Notes: generated from the letters alone by a model not told the origin. DNA of 64,000 nt from Spartobacteria bacterium (GCA_003134785.1 PLCN01000020.1:349864-413863); one strand, 5' to 3'. Positions 52,306-59,760 are shown, counted from the stretch's first letter. A program made the numbers and translations.

Positions 52306-52306
52306 A
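52279..52306 (+). repeat. Heptamer array, right flank of the four-helix-bundle gene (4 units)
   Basis: ATCCAAA, ATCCAAA, ATCTAAA and ATCTAAA run in tandem. The array contains the stop codon of the four-helix-bundle gene and ends exactly at the ATG of the next gene (52307). Confidence 0.88.
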
Positions 52307-53182
52307 ATGCGCAGCATGACCGGTTATGGCCGTGGTGAAGCCGATCACGGCGGGACGAAATTCAGCGTCGAGTTGAATTCGGTGAATCGGAAGCAAAGCG
52401 ACATCGTCATGAATCTTCCGCGTGATCTCACCGAGTTGGAGCCGCGTATCCGACAAGCCATCAATGAAAAAATTTCACGTGGCCGCTTGAATGTGGTGGT
52501 CGCGTTGCACGAAGGCGCAAACAGCTCGCACAAGCTTGCGCTCGATACTGCGCTGGCCCGCTCCTACCACGAAGCGATGCTCACGCTGCAAAAGGAATTG
52601 AGCGCACCCGGTGAAATCACCATCGGCACAATTTTGCAGGCGCCGGGCGTGATGCGTTCGCCGGAACACAGCGTCAATGCCGACGAAGTCTGGCCGGTGG
52701 TGCAGCGGGCCTTGGTGGCGGCGTTAAGCGAGCTGATCAAAATGCGCGAGCGTGAAGGTAAACATCTCGCGAAGGATTTGATCCATCGCTTGAAAGTCTT
52801 GCGCAAAGAGCTCAAGGAGATCCGCGCCTTATATCCTGAAGTCGTGAAGAAATATCGAGGGGCGTTGGTCGAGCGCATTGAGAAGTCGGGTATCAATCTC
52901 CCGATCGAGGATGAACGATTGCTGAAAGAAATCACTTTCTTCGCCGATCGCTCCGACATCTCGGAAGAATTGACGCGGCTGGAAAGTCACCTCGCCCAGT
53001 TTGCGCATCATCTTCGCGAGAACGAGCCTGTCGGCCGCACCCTCGAATTCATCACGCAGGAGATTTTCCGGGAGCTGAATACGCTGGGCGCGAAATCGAA
53101 CGACGCCGGCATTTCCCAACATGTCGTGGCCTGCAAATCGGAATTGGAAAAAATCCGCGAGCAAATCCAAAACCTTGAGTAA
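52307..53182 (+). CDS. YicC/YloC-family endoribonuclease
   Basis: The protein starts with the family signature MRSMTGYGRGE, and later contains EIKSVNxR-like VELNSVNRKQSDIVMNLPRDLTELEPRIRQAI. The C-terminus has ERLLKEITFFADRSDISEELTRLESHL and the RTLEFITQEIFRELNTLGAKSNDAGIS block that defines the domain. Family members are endoribonucleases implicated in RNA decay. The 291-residue length is standard. It directly precedes gmk, a widely conserved pair. Its start codon directly follows a heptamer array. Confidence 0.92.
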   Translation: MRSMTGYGRGEADHGGTKFSVELNSVNRKQSDIVMNLPRDLTELEPRIRQAINEKISRGRLNVVVALHEGANSSHKLALDTALARSYHEAMLTLQKELSAPGEITIGTILQAPGVMRSPEHSVNADEVWPVVQRALVAALSELIKMREREGKHLAKDLIHRLKVLRKELKEIRALYPEVVKKYRGALVERIEKSGINLPIEDERLLKEITFFADRSDISEELTRLESHLAQFAHHLRENEPVGRTLEFITQEIFRELNTLGAKSNDAGISQHVVACKSELEKIREQIQNLE

Positions 53183-53786
53183 CCAATTCACGCGCACCGG
53201 AATTCTCTTCGTCGTCTCCGCGCCTTCCGGCGCGGGCAAGACCACGCTCTGCGATGCGCTGCGGCAGACGCCTGATTTTGTCTACTCTGTTTCCTGCACC
53301 ACGCGGCCTCCGCGCGCTGGCGAAATCGAAGGCGAAGATTATCATTTTTTACCCGAGCCGGATTTTCGCGCACGCGTCGAGGCCGGCGAATTTTTGGAAT
53401 TCGCCAAGGTGCATGAACATTACTACGGCACACTGCGCAAGCCACTCGTGGCCAATTTGCAAAATGGCGTGGATGTCCTGATCGACGTCGATATCCAGGG
53501 CGCGGCGGCGATCCGATCCTACGACGACGAAACAATCCGGCGCGCGCTCTGCGATGTTTTTATCATGCCGCCTGATCTCGAGGAGTTGCGCCGGCGCCTG
53601 ACCAAACGCGGAACGGAAACGCCCCAACAGATCGAGTTGCGCATCGTGACCGCCGCGCGCGAGATGCAACTTTGGCGCGACTATCGCTACACCATCATCA
53701 GCAAATCGATGGAAGAAGATCTGCAAAAATTTCGAAACATCATGGGCGCGGAACGCTACTTGAGCAGGCGGCTGGCCTTGAGCTAA
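53175..53786 (+). CDS. gmk: Guanylate kinase
   Basis: Gmk phosphorylates GMP to GDP. The P-loop is FVVSAPSGAGKTTL, the GMP-binding part is YSVSCTTRPPRAGEIEGEDYHFL, and DVLIDVDIQGAAAI is the Walker B-like strand. I use TTG 53175 as start (203 aa, the usual length), overlapping yicC by 8 bp. An ATG at 53121 would lie deep inside yicC and add 18 residues. It is followed 8 bp later by the coaC frame, so yicC-gmk-coaC-coaB form one operon. Confidence 0.92.
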   Translation: MSNQFTRTGILFVVSAPSGAGKTTLCDALRQTPDFVYSVSCTTRPPRAGEIEGEDYHFLPEPDFRARVEAGEFLEFAKVHEHYYGTLRKPLVANLQNGVDVLIDVDIQGAAAIRSYDDETIRRALCDVFIMPPDLEELRRRLTKRGTETPQQIELRIVTAAREMQLWRDYRYTIISKSMEEDLQKFRNIMGAERYLSRRLALS

Positions 53787-53793
53787 TACATCG

Positions 53794-54381
53794 ATGGCCA
53801 GCAATCCAAAATCCAAAATCCAAAATCCAAAATGCGTTGTGCTCGGCGTCACGGGTTCCATCGCTGCCTACAAATCCGCCGAGCTGGCCAGCCTGCTCGT
53901 GAAGCAAGGCCATGACGTTTTCGTCGTGATGACGCGCGATGCAATCGAGTTCATCACGCCGCTCACGTTGCAAACTCTTTCCAAGAATCCAGTCACCACG
54001 AGTTTCTTCGATGAAAAAGAAAACTGGCGGCCGGGACATATCGAGTTGGCCGATCGCGCGAATCTTCTCCTCATCGCGCCCGCGACCGCGAATGTCGTCG
54101 CTGAGCTCGCGCACGGACTGGCCGGTCATCCTCTCGCCGCCATCGCGCTCGCGACTCGCGCGCCAATTCTAATGGCACCAGCGATGAATGGAAAAATGTG
54201 GGAGCACGCTGCCACGCAGAAAAATGTGGAGACCTTGAAAGCGCGCGGCGTCGAGTTCATCGGGCCGGAAGAAGGAATGCTGGCGTGCGGATACGAGGGC
54301 GTCGGCCGTTTGTGGAAAGTGGATGACATCGCTTTCCGCGCGGAGTTTTTGCTGGCGCGCCAGGATAATTTGATCGCGTGA
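53794..54381 (+). CDS. coaC: Phosphopantothenoylcysteine decarboxylase (CoaC), stand-alone
   Basis: This FMN-dependent enzyme decarboxylates 4'-phosphopantothenoylcysteine. Motifs: [18 protein letters not shown] (flavin phosphate loop), the active-site His in [26 protein letters not shown], the [15 protein letters not shown] substrate clamp, and the catalytic Cys in [13 protein letters not shown]. The length is 195 residues. The N-terminus ([10 protein letters not shown]) is encoded by heptamer repeats. A GTG near 53838 just before the fold could be the original start. Most bacteria fuse CoaB to CoaC, but here the two overlap as separate genes. Confidence 0.9.
   Translation: MASNPKSKIQNPKCVVLGVTGSIAAYKSAELASLLVKQGHDVFVVMTRDAIEFITPLTLQTLSKNPVTTSFFDEKENWRPGHIELADRANLLLIAPATANVVAELAHGLAGHPLAAIALATRAPILMAPAMNGKMWEHAATQKNVETLKARGVEFIGPEEGMLACGYEGVGRLWKVDDIAFRAEFLLARQDNLIA
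53804..53831 (+). repeat. Heptamer array inside the 5' end of coaC (4 units)
   Basis: Four exact ATCCAAA units in tandem lie between gmk and the conserved part of coaC. The three reading phases of a 7-bp unit give a 21-bp period that encodes NPKSKIQ. The array is followed by ATGCG, as at 52307. Confidence 0.88.
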
Positions 54382-55004
54382 GGTTCGTCGTCACCGCCGG
54401 TCCGACGCGCGAAGCAATCGATCCCGTTCGCTTCATCAGCAATCGCTCCTCGGGTAAAATGGGATACGCGATTGCGGAAGCGGCGATCGCCGCCGGACAC
54501 GACGTGAAGCTGATCTCCGGTCCGGTGAGTATCGCGCCACTGGCCGGCGCTCAATTCATTCCGATCACCACGAGCGACGAACTTCATGATGAGGTCCATC
54601 GCGCCGTGCAGGGATGCGACGTGCTGGTGATGTGCGCCGCGGTTTCAGATTACAAACCTGCGAGAGTCGCGCCGCGGAAAATGAAGAAGCGAAAACATCC
54701 GCTCGCACTGGAGTTGATCCCGACGCGCGACATTCTCGCTTCGCTCCCAAAAGAAAATCGCAACTATCTCGTCGTCGGTTTCGCGGCGGAGACACACGAT
54801 CTGGAAACGAACGCGCGAAGAAAACTCCGGAAGAAAAATTGCGACCTCATCGTCGCGAACGACGTGAGCAAAATCGATTCCGGAATGGAAAGTGATGAAA
54901 ATGCGGTGACGATTTTTTTTCGAAACGGGGAATCGAAAAAAATTTCGCGCACCTCCAAAAAAATTATCGCGCGCGAACTCATGAAAATAATTTCAAAGAT
55001 GTGA
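54378..55004 (+). CDS. coaB: Phosphopantothenate-cysteine ligase (CoaB), stand-alone
   Basis: CoaB ligates 4'-phosphopantothenate and cysteine using CTP in bacteria. The N-terminal [32 protein letters not shown] is the hallmark nucleotide-binding segment. [22 protein letters not shown] follows, with the catalytic Asn/Lys region, and [11 protein letters not shown] and [12 protein letters not shown] complete it. The start is GTG 54378, overlapping the coaC stop by 4 bp. The length is 208 residues. The last 60 bp are unusually A-rich ([18 protein letters not shown]), grading into the promoter of the next small gene. Confidence 0.92.
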   Translation: MRFVVTAGPTREAIDPVRFISNRSSGKMGYAIAEAAIAAGHDVKLISGPVSIAPLAGAQFIPITTSDELHDEVHRAVQGCDVLVMCAAVSDYKPARVAPRKMKKRKHPLALELIPTRDILASLPKENRNYLVVGFAAETHDLETNARRKLRKKNCDLIVANDVSKIDSGMESDENAVTIFFRNGESKKISRTSKKIIARELMKIISKM

Positions 55005-55013
55005 CAAAAATGT

Positions 55014-55041
55014 TTGACAAAAAAACAGTGGTGATTACTGA
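55014..55041 (+). promoter_or_regulatory. Possible promoter of the Lys/Ala-rich micro-protein gene
   Basis: A consensus TTGACA (55014-55019) is followed after 16 bp by a weak TACTGA (55036-55041). It lies within an A-rich region about 70 bp before the small gene. Confidence 0.38.
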
Positions 55042-55114
55042 CAACATGTAAGTGAAGTTCAAAAAATCCTTCACCAACCCACCGCGTTAGCGGATCGAAA
55101 GGGGGGATTGTCTT

Positions 55115-55183
55115 ATGGCAAAGAAAAAAGCTGCAAAAAAACCAGCCGCCAAGAAAAAGGCCGCGAAGAAAAAGAAACATTAG
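55115..55183 (+). CDS. 22-residue Lys/Ala-rich histone-H1-like micro-protein
   Basis: ATG 55115 to TAG 55183 encodes a peptide of 22 residues built only of Met, Ala, Lys, Pro and His, starting MAKKKAAKKPAAKKK and ending in Lys-rich KKKKH. A strong purine-rich ribosome-binding site (AAGGGGGGATT) lies at the right distance. The unit has its own promoter-like TTGACA and an excellent terminator, so it looks like a genuine, well-expressed monocistronic gene. The composition matches the DNA-binding tail repeats of histone H1 and chlamydial Hc proteins, so binding to nucleic acid is inferred. It could also be the remnant of a longer histone-like gene. Confidence 0.65.
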   Translation: MAKKKAAKKPAAKKKAAKKKKH

Positions 55184-55244
55184 TTTCTAAGTAATCCGGT
55201 CACGAGCTACGAAAGCTTTTCGTAGTTCCAACCCTAACTTCAAC

Positions 55245-55282
55245 CCGGGAGGAGGATTCAATTTCTCCTCCCGGTTTTTTTT
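55245..55282 (+). terminator. Strong rho-independent terminator after the micro-protein gene
   Basis: A 10-bp stem CCGGGAGGAG/CTCCTCCCGG with a 10-nt loop is followed by eight T residues. A smaller hairpin (CTACGAAA/TTTTCGTAG) precedes it at about 55208-55226. Confidence 0.9.
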
Positions 55283-55344
55283 GCCGACTAGTCCGGGTGA
55301 AATCATTTGGCAGGGCGAGTGCGCAATCCTATTAATCATCCGTC

Positions 55345-56091
55345 ATGACGCATTACCTCGACGCGGCGGTCGAAGCGGCGCGCGCCGCGGGCGAATTGCT
55401 CCGGCGCGATTTTCAAAAACCGCTCCGCGTTAATTCTTCCGAGGCGCACGACATCAAACTCGAGATCGATGTGCGCACCCAGGAGTTGATCACCCATTCG
55501 CTGCTAAAAAAATTTCCCGAGCACGCGCTCTACGGCGAGGAAGGAATCGTGGGCGATCAGAAAAGCGATCATCAATGGGTGGTCGATCCGCTCGACGGCA
55601 CCGTGAACTATTTTTACGGCATTCCGCATTTCTGCGTTTCGATCGCACTGCGATTCATGGGCGAAATAATCGTCGGAGTAATTTACGATCCAATGCGCGA
55701 AGAAATTTGGGCGACGCAAAAAGGCGGCAAGGCGACGCTGAACGGCAAACCATTTCGCGTGAGCGAGCGCGCCGATCTCGCGGAAGCAGTGATATCAGTC
55801 GGGCTTTCCAAGACTGGCGTCACGATCGCGGCAGGTCTGCCGCTGCTCCAGGAAATGGTCCATCGCGCGCGCAAGTGCCGGCTCATGGGAAGTGCCGCGC
55901 TCGACATGGCGTACGTCGCTTGCGGACGTTTCGATGCTTATATCGAACAGGGAATCAGTCTGTGGGATATAGCGGCGGGTTGGATTCTCGTGGAGAATGC
56001 GGGCGGGACAGTCGAGATGAAACCGCGGACCGACATGAAAGAGAAATACAGCATCATCGCGTCCAACGGTGTGATCGATTTGAAACTGTAA
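55345..56091 (+). CDS. suhB: Inositol monophosphatase family protein
   Basis: The Mg-dependent phosphatase fold is recognised by the metal motifs ALYGEEGIVG (GEE), WVVDPLDGTVNYFYGIPHF (DPLDGT) and the C-terminal GISLWDIAAGWILVENAGG. The length of 248 is typical of SuhB/IMPase. Substrates may be inositol phosphates or related sugar phosphates. SuhB of E. coli also acts in rRNA antitermination, but that cannot be inferred here. It is followed 3 bp later by ispF and then cysS, so the three form an operon. Confidence 0.9.
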   Translation: MTHYLDAAVEAARAAGELLRRDFQKPLRVNSSEAHDIKLEIDVRTQELITHSLLKKFPEHALYGEEGIVGDQKSDHQWVVDPLDGTVNYFYGIPHFCVSIALRFMGEIIVGVIYDPMREEIWATQKGGKATLNGKPFRVSERADLAEAVISVGLSKTGVTIAAGLPLLQEMVHRARKCRLMGSAALDMAYVACGRFDAYIEQGISLWDIAAGWILVENAGGTVEMKPRTDMKEKYSIIASNGVIDLKL

Positions 56092-56094
56092 GAC

Positions 56095-56574
56095 ATGATC
56101 AGGTGTGGAACTGGTTACGACGCGCATCGGCTTGCGCGAGACCGCAAACTAATTCTCGGCGGCGTCGAGATTCCGCATGATCGCGGATTGGAAGGACACT
56201 CCGATGCGGATGTTCTCTGCCACGCGATCGCCGATGCGCTGCTCGGTGCGATCGGTGAAAACGATATCGGTCATCACTTTCCGAACACGGACGAATCGAT
56301 TCGCGGGATCAGCAGTATCGAAATTTTGCGGAAAGTGAATTCGGTGCTTGGTCGGCAGAAAGCGCGTGCGGTGAACGTCGATGCGACGTTGATCGCCGAG
56401 GCACCGAAGATCGCGCCGCATATTCCAGCGATGCGGGAGAAGATTGCAGCGGCGCTGAATCTCGAAACTTCACGAGTCAGCATCAAAGCCACTACGAACG
56501 AAGGCCTCGGTGCGATCGGCCGCGGCGAAGGCATGGCCGCGATGGCGGTGGCCACGGTCGAGACGACAAATTAA
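56095..56574 (+). CDS. ispF: 2-C-methyl-D-erythritol 2,4-cyclodiphosphate synthase
   Basis: IspF closes the cyclic diphosphate in the MEP isoprenoid pathway. The zinc ligands are in GTGYDAHRLARD (Asp, His) and GLEGHSDADVLCHAIADALLGA (His). GENDIGHHFPNTDE is the conserved loop, and the C-terminal KATTNEGLGAIGRGEGMAAMAVATV completes the trimer fold. The 159-residue length is standard. IspD is not in the window. Its stop overlaps the ATG of cysS by one base. Confidence 0.95.
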   Translation: MIRCGTGYDAHRLARDRKLILGGVEIPHDRGLEGHSDADVLCHAIADALLGAIGENDIGHHFPNTDESIRGISSIEILRKVNSVLGRQKARAVNVDATLIAEAPKIAPHIPAMREKIAAALNLETSRVSIKATTNEGLGAIGRGEGMAAMAVATVETTN

Positions 56575-58025
56575 TGCCGCTTCGATTCTTTAATACTTAC
56601 TCGCGCGCGCTCGAGGAATTTCATCCGCTCGATCCAACGGGACGCGAAGTGAAGATGTACACGTGCGGGCCGACGGTTTACAGCCATGCGCACATTGGAA
56701 ATTTCCGCGCGTATCTTTTCGAAGATTTGTTGCAGCGACATCTCGAACTGCGCGAGTTCAAGGTGCATCGCGTGATGAACATCACGGATGTGGACGATAA
56801 AACGATCCTGGGCTCGCGAAGCGCGGGCGTTCCGCTGGCGGAATTTACCGCGCCCTTCAAGCAGGCGTTCTTCGAAGACCTCGACACTCTTCGGATCGAG
56901 CGCGCTGATTCTTTTCCCGAAGCGACGGATCCGCGCCAGATCGCGGCCATGATCGAGATGATCAAGACGCTGATGGCGCGCGATCTCGTGTACCAAGCGG
57001 ACGACAAATCAGTTTATTATCGGATCAACAAATTTCCGGAGTATGGCCACCTCGCGCATTTCGATTTGTCGGAACTGCGTTCGACCGGAAGGGTGAAGAG
57101 CGACGAATACGACAAGGAACACGTCGGCGATTTCGCACTCTGGAAAGCTTGGGACGAAGCTGATGGGCCGGTGAAATGGGAAAGTCCGTGGGGGCCCGGC
57201 CGGCCGGGATGGCACATCGAGTGCAGCGCGATGGCAACGCAGCTTCTCGGCGAGCAGCTCGATATTCATTGTGGAGGAGTGGACAACATCTTTCCGCATC
57301 ACGAAGCGGAGATCGCGCAGACGGAGGGATGCACCGGAAAGAAATTTGTTCGCTATTGGATGCACTGCGCGCACCTGATGGTCGACGGGCAGAAGATGTC
57401 GAAGTCGCTCGGGAATTTCTACACGTTGCGCGACGTGCTCGCGAAAGGCTACAGCGGACGCGAGGTGCGCTATGCGCTGATGCGGGTGCATTATCGCGCG
57501 CCGCTGAATTTCACCTGGGAAGGAATGGAGGAATCGCGGGAGGCGTTGCGCAGGATTGATGATTGGCTGGCGCGGCTGCGGGCCAAAGCCGAAGAAGATA
57601 ACGTCCAACGTCCAACTCCGAAAGCGTTCGCGAGCGGGGCGTCCAACATCCAACGTCCAACGGAAGAGGGATCGGGGTTCGAAGACGCCTTGGATGATGA
57701 TCTCAACATTTCGGGTGCGCTCGGTGTTTTGTTCGAGACGATTCGCGAAACGAATCGAGCGCTCGATTTGGGCATGCTCGATCCAAATGCTGCGAGTTCG
57801 TGGCTCCAATGGTGGCAGCGGATCGACCGCGTTCTGGCGATCAGTGGTGAAGAGACGGCCGCGCTGTCGGCCGAGATTTCGGCGATCGCCGAAGCACGCG
57901 TGCAGGCGAGGCTTGCAAAGGATTGGCGAAAAAGTGATGAATTGCGCGACGAACTCGCCGCGAAAGGTTGGGAGGCCCGCGATACGAAGGACGGGCAGAA
58001 GATCACACGGCGCGACGGAGTTTAG
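56574..58025 (+). CDS. cysS: Cysteinyl-tRNA synthetase with a repeat-derived insertion
   Basis: CysRS charges tRNA-Cys. The class I signatures are HIGN in YTCGPTVYSHAHIGNFRAYL and KMSKS in VDGQKMSKSLGNFYTL. Zinc ligands include the Cys in TCGPTVY, the Cys in WHIECSAMA and the His/Glu in NIFPHHEAEIAQTE. The DALR-type anticodon domain begins about residue 365 (FEDALDDDLNISGALG). Residues about 343-366 (NVQRPTPKAFASGASNIQRPTEE) are encoded by two groups of heptamer repeats and interrupt the link before this domain. The frame is intact, so the protein is probably functional with a flexible loop. Confidence 0.94.
   Translation: MPLRFFNTYSRALEEFHPLDPTGREVKMYTCGPTVYSHAHIGNFRAYLFEDLLQRHLELREFKVHRVMNITDVDDKTILGSRSAGVPLAEFTAPFKQAFFEDLDTLRIERADSFPEATDPRQIAAMIEMIKTLMARDLVYQADDKSVYYRINKFPEYGHLAHFDLSELRSTGRVKSDEYDKEHVGDFALWKAWDEADGPVKWESPWGPGRPGWHIECSAMATQLLGEQLDIHCGGVDNIFPHHEAEIAQTEGCTGKKFVRYWMHCAHLMVDGQKMSKSLGNFYTLRDVLAKGYSGREVRYALMRVHYRAPLNFTWEGMEESREALRRIDDWLARLRAKAEEDNVQRPTPKAFASGASNIQRPTEEGSGFEDALDDDLNISGALGVLFETIRETNRALDLGMLDPNAASSWLQWWQRIDRVLAISGEETAALSAEISAIAEARVQARLAKDWRKSDELRDELAAKGWEARDTKDGQKITRRDGV
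57603..57661 (+). repeat. Heptamer repeats in frame inside cysS (2 plus 3 units)
   Basis: Two GTCCAAC units (57603-57616) and, 24 bp later, GTCCAAC, ATCCAAC and GTCCAAC (57641-57661) run in the same orientation. All are translated as part of a CysS interdomain loop. Confidence 0.85.
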
Positions 58026-58037
58026 TTCACCGAAAAA

Positions 58038-58727
58038 ATGTTTTCGCCGGCGGAATTCCTCAGCCTCGAACACACGGCGCACCCCAAGCTGTTTGAATCG
58101 CAGAAGTATGTTTGGGACGCGCTCAAACAGATCGCGAGGTATTTGCAATTTCGTTTGAAGCCGGCGGTACTCGGCGAGCTGGTCGGAAAACCGTTTATCA
58201 GCAACGCGGTATTTGTCGGTGCGGGGACGATCATCGAACAAGGCGCGGTTTTGAAGGGACCGGCGTGGATCGGGGAGAACTGCCACATTCGCAGCGGCTG
58301 TTACGTGCGCGAGAACGTGATCGCCGGCGACGGCGTGGTGATGGGGAACTCGTGCGAATTCAAGAACTGCATCCTGTTCGATGAAGCGCAGGTGCCGCAT
58401 TTCAATTACGTCGGCGATTCCATTCTCGGATTCCGCGCGCATCTGGGGGCGGGCGTGATTCTTTCGAATGTAAAATTGGATCATGGCGAGATTCACGTGA
58501 GCGCGATCGATGGAGATATCGCGACGGGATTGGCGAAATTTGGCGCGATCGTGGGAGACCGGACGGAGATCGGATGTAATGCGGTGATCAATCCGGGTTC
58601 GGTCCTCGGTCGCGATTGTCTGATCTATCCGGGCGCGAATTTTCGCGGCGTTTTGCCGAATGCGAGCGTGGTGAAGTTTCGGCAGAATCTTCAGGTGTTG
58701 CCGCGGCGAGCGATTGAGACGAAGTGA
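58038..58727 (+). CDS. Left-handed beta-helix acyltransferase-like protein (GlmU C-terminal-like)
   Basis: The 229-residue protein has a helical N-terminal part (LEHTAHPKLFESQKYVWDALKQIARYL) and then hexapeptide repeats: VFVGAGTIIEQGAVLKGPAWIGENCHIRSGCYVRENVIAGDGVVMG and IVGDRTEIGCNAVINPGSVLGRDCLIYPG. These build a left-handed beta-helix, as in the acetyltransferase part of GlmU. The inserted LDHGEIHVSAIDGDIATGLAKFGAIV loop carries a His that could be catalytic. There is no pyrophosphorylase domain. The acyl donor and acceptor are unknown. It follows cysS by 13 bp. Confidence 0.8.
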   Translation: MFSPAEFLSLEHTAHPKLFESQKYVWDALKQIARYLQFRLKPAVLGELVGKPFISNAVFVGAGTIIEQGAVLKGPAWIGENCHIRSGCYVRENVIAGDGVVMGNSCEFKNCILFDEAQVPHFNYVGDSILGFRAHLGAGVILSNVKLDHGEIHVSAIDGDIATGLAKFGAIVGDRTEIGCNAVINPGSVLGRDCLIYPGANFRGVLPNASVVKFRQNLQVLPRRAIETK

Positions 58728-58738
58728 GAAACGCGCGC

Positions 58739-58766
58739 GATCAGGATCAGGAGTACGAGTAAGAGA
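58739..58766. repeat. GAGTAC-type short repeat near tRNA-Ser
   Basis: A run CGATCAGGATCAGGAGTACG followed by AGTAAGAG resembles the right half of the repeat at 40538-40595. It fills the space between the acyltransferase gene and tRNA-Ser. Confidence 0.4.
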
Positions 58767-58770
58767 GGAA

Positions 58771-58855
58771 CGGATGGGCAGGGATTCGAACCCTGGTTGC
58801 CTTTCGGCAAACACGCTTTCCAGGCGTGCGCATTAGACCACTCTGCCACCCATCC
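58771..58855 (-). tRNA. tRNA-Ser (anticodon GGA)
   Basis: On the minus strand the acceptor stem GGATGGG pairs with CCCATCC, and G is the discriminator. The anticodon loop CTGGAAA (anticodon GGA, plus-strand TCC at 58819-58821) sits on the stem GCACGC/GCGTGT. A long variable arm (TTGCCGAAAGGCAA) and GGTTCGAATCC in the T loop confirm a class II serine tRNA. It reads UCC/UCU codons. CCA is not encoded. Confidence 0.95.
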
Positions 58856-58862
58856 TTGTAGT

Positions 58863-58927
58863 TGTAGCGGCGGACCGCCGGCGTCGCTGCAACAGAAACG
58901 ATTCGACGGTCATAGACCGCCGCTACA
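58863..58927. repeat. Dispersed inverted repeat TGTAGCGGCGG...CCGCCGCTACA
   Basis: Arms of 11 bp (58863-58873 and 58917-58927) flank a 43-bp interior that has further partial self-complementarity (ACCGCC...GGTCATAGACCG). It lies directly upstream of tRNA-Ser, where a promoter would be expected. Confidence 0.6.
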
Positions 58928-58938
58928 GAAAAAAGCAT

Positions 58939-59760
58939 TTAAAGCTGCAACCGGCGGAACAGTTCGTCGAGCGGCAGTTGCAAGCCGATGTAAAATTCGC
59001 CGAAGTCGCCGTAGACCGCGCTCACTTCGTCGAAGCGCATTTGGTAAACGATCGCTTTGATCTGAAAAGTATCGCGCGCGAAAAGAGTCACGCCCCATTC
59101 AGCATCATCGAGGCCGCTCGAGCCGGTGATGAGCTGCTTGATTTTGCCCGCGTATTCGCGCCCAACCTTTGCGTGACCGGCCATGAGACGCCGGCGTTCG
59201 GTGTAGGGAAGTGTGTACCAGTTGCGCTCCTCGCCGCGGCGTTTGCTCATATTGTAAAAGCAGACGACCGGCCAATCGGGCAACGTGGGATAAACGCGTT
59301 CGTGGCGGTACTTCGCCATGCGCTCGCGGAATGCGGTCATCGCTTGTGCGAACTCGGGAGACTCGGGTTTCAGCTTTTCCTCCGTCTCCAGTATGTGCGC
59401 GTGTTCTTCGTCGCTGGTGGCGTACTCGCTTTCTTCCGTGAGCGAGAGATAACTGTAAACGGGAACGAGAACGTCGGCGCCGAGCGCGAGCGTCAATTGT
59501 TTCTCGATTCGATTGGCGGCGTGCAGGTCGGGTGTGATCAACATGAACCCGAGATCCGCTTTCGGCGTCACGATGCTCAACGTGAGGAGCTGCGTGGATT
59601 CGAAGGCGCGGATTTCCTGGACCAGCGCGGAGAGCGCCACTTTTGCGGCGCGCTGCTCCTCCGCGCTGAGAAGTTGCCATTGGCTGAACTCGATCCGGTA
59701 ATAGAGATGCAGACAATGCCAGCCTTGTTCGGGCACCAGCGCTGGTTCTTTATCGCTCAT
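58939..59760 (-). CDS. hemQ: Coproheme decarboxylase / chlorite-dismutase-family protein (HemQ)
   Basis: HemQ converts coproheme to haem b in the coproporphyrin-dependent pathway. From ATG 59760 the product has 273 residues. The diagnostic segment is CFYNMSKRRGEERNWYTLPYTERRRLMAGHAKVGREYAGKI, with the Tyr used in decarboxylation and the proximal His ligand, followed by GSSGLDDAEWGVTLFARDTFQIKAIVYQMRFDEVSA. Residues about 110-130 are an acidic linker between the two ferredoxin-like halves. True chlorite dismutases carry a distal Arg in a different context, so HemQ is favoured. An upstream extension to 59871 is not conserved. Confidence 0.9.
   Translation of the reverse strand: MSDKEPALVPEQGWHCLHLYYRIEFSQWQLLSAEEQRAAKVALSALVQEIRAFESTQLLTLSIVTPKADLGFMLITPDLHAANRIEKQLTLALGADVLVPVYSYLSLTEESEYATSDEEHAHILETEEKLKPESPEFAQAMTAFRERMAKYRHERVYPTLPDWPVVCFYNMSKRRGEERNWYTLPYTERRRLMAGHAKVGREYAGKIKQLITGSSGLDDAEWGVTLFARDTFQIKAIVYQMRFDEVSAVYGDFGEFYIGLQLPLDELFRRLQL

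Noticed and set aside
51879-52306. Insertion-sequence interpretation of the four-helix-bundle cassette
   Set aside because: The encoded protein has no transposase motif and the flanks are short tandem heptamers, not unique terminal inverted repeats with target duplications.
49576-57661. CRISPR array interpretation of the heptamer repeats
   Set aside because: Units are 7 bp without spacers, many arrays are palindromic, and no cas genes are present.
57009-58814. A 601-codon open frame on the minus strand opposite cysS and the acyltransferase gene
   Set aside because: It is fully antisense to two well-conserved genes, is rich in Arg/His/Pro/Ser in a pattern typical of shadow frames of GC-rich genes, and has no recognisable domain.
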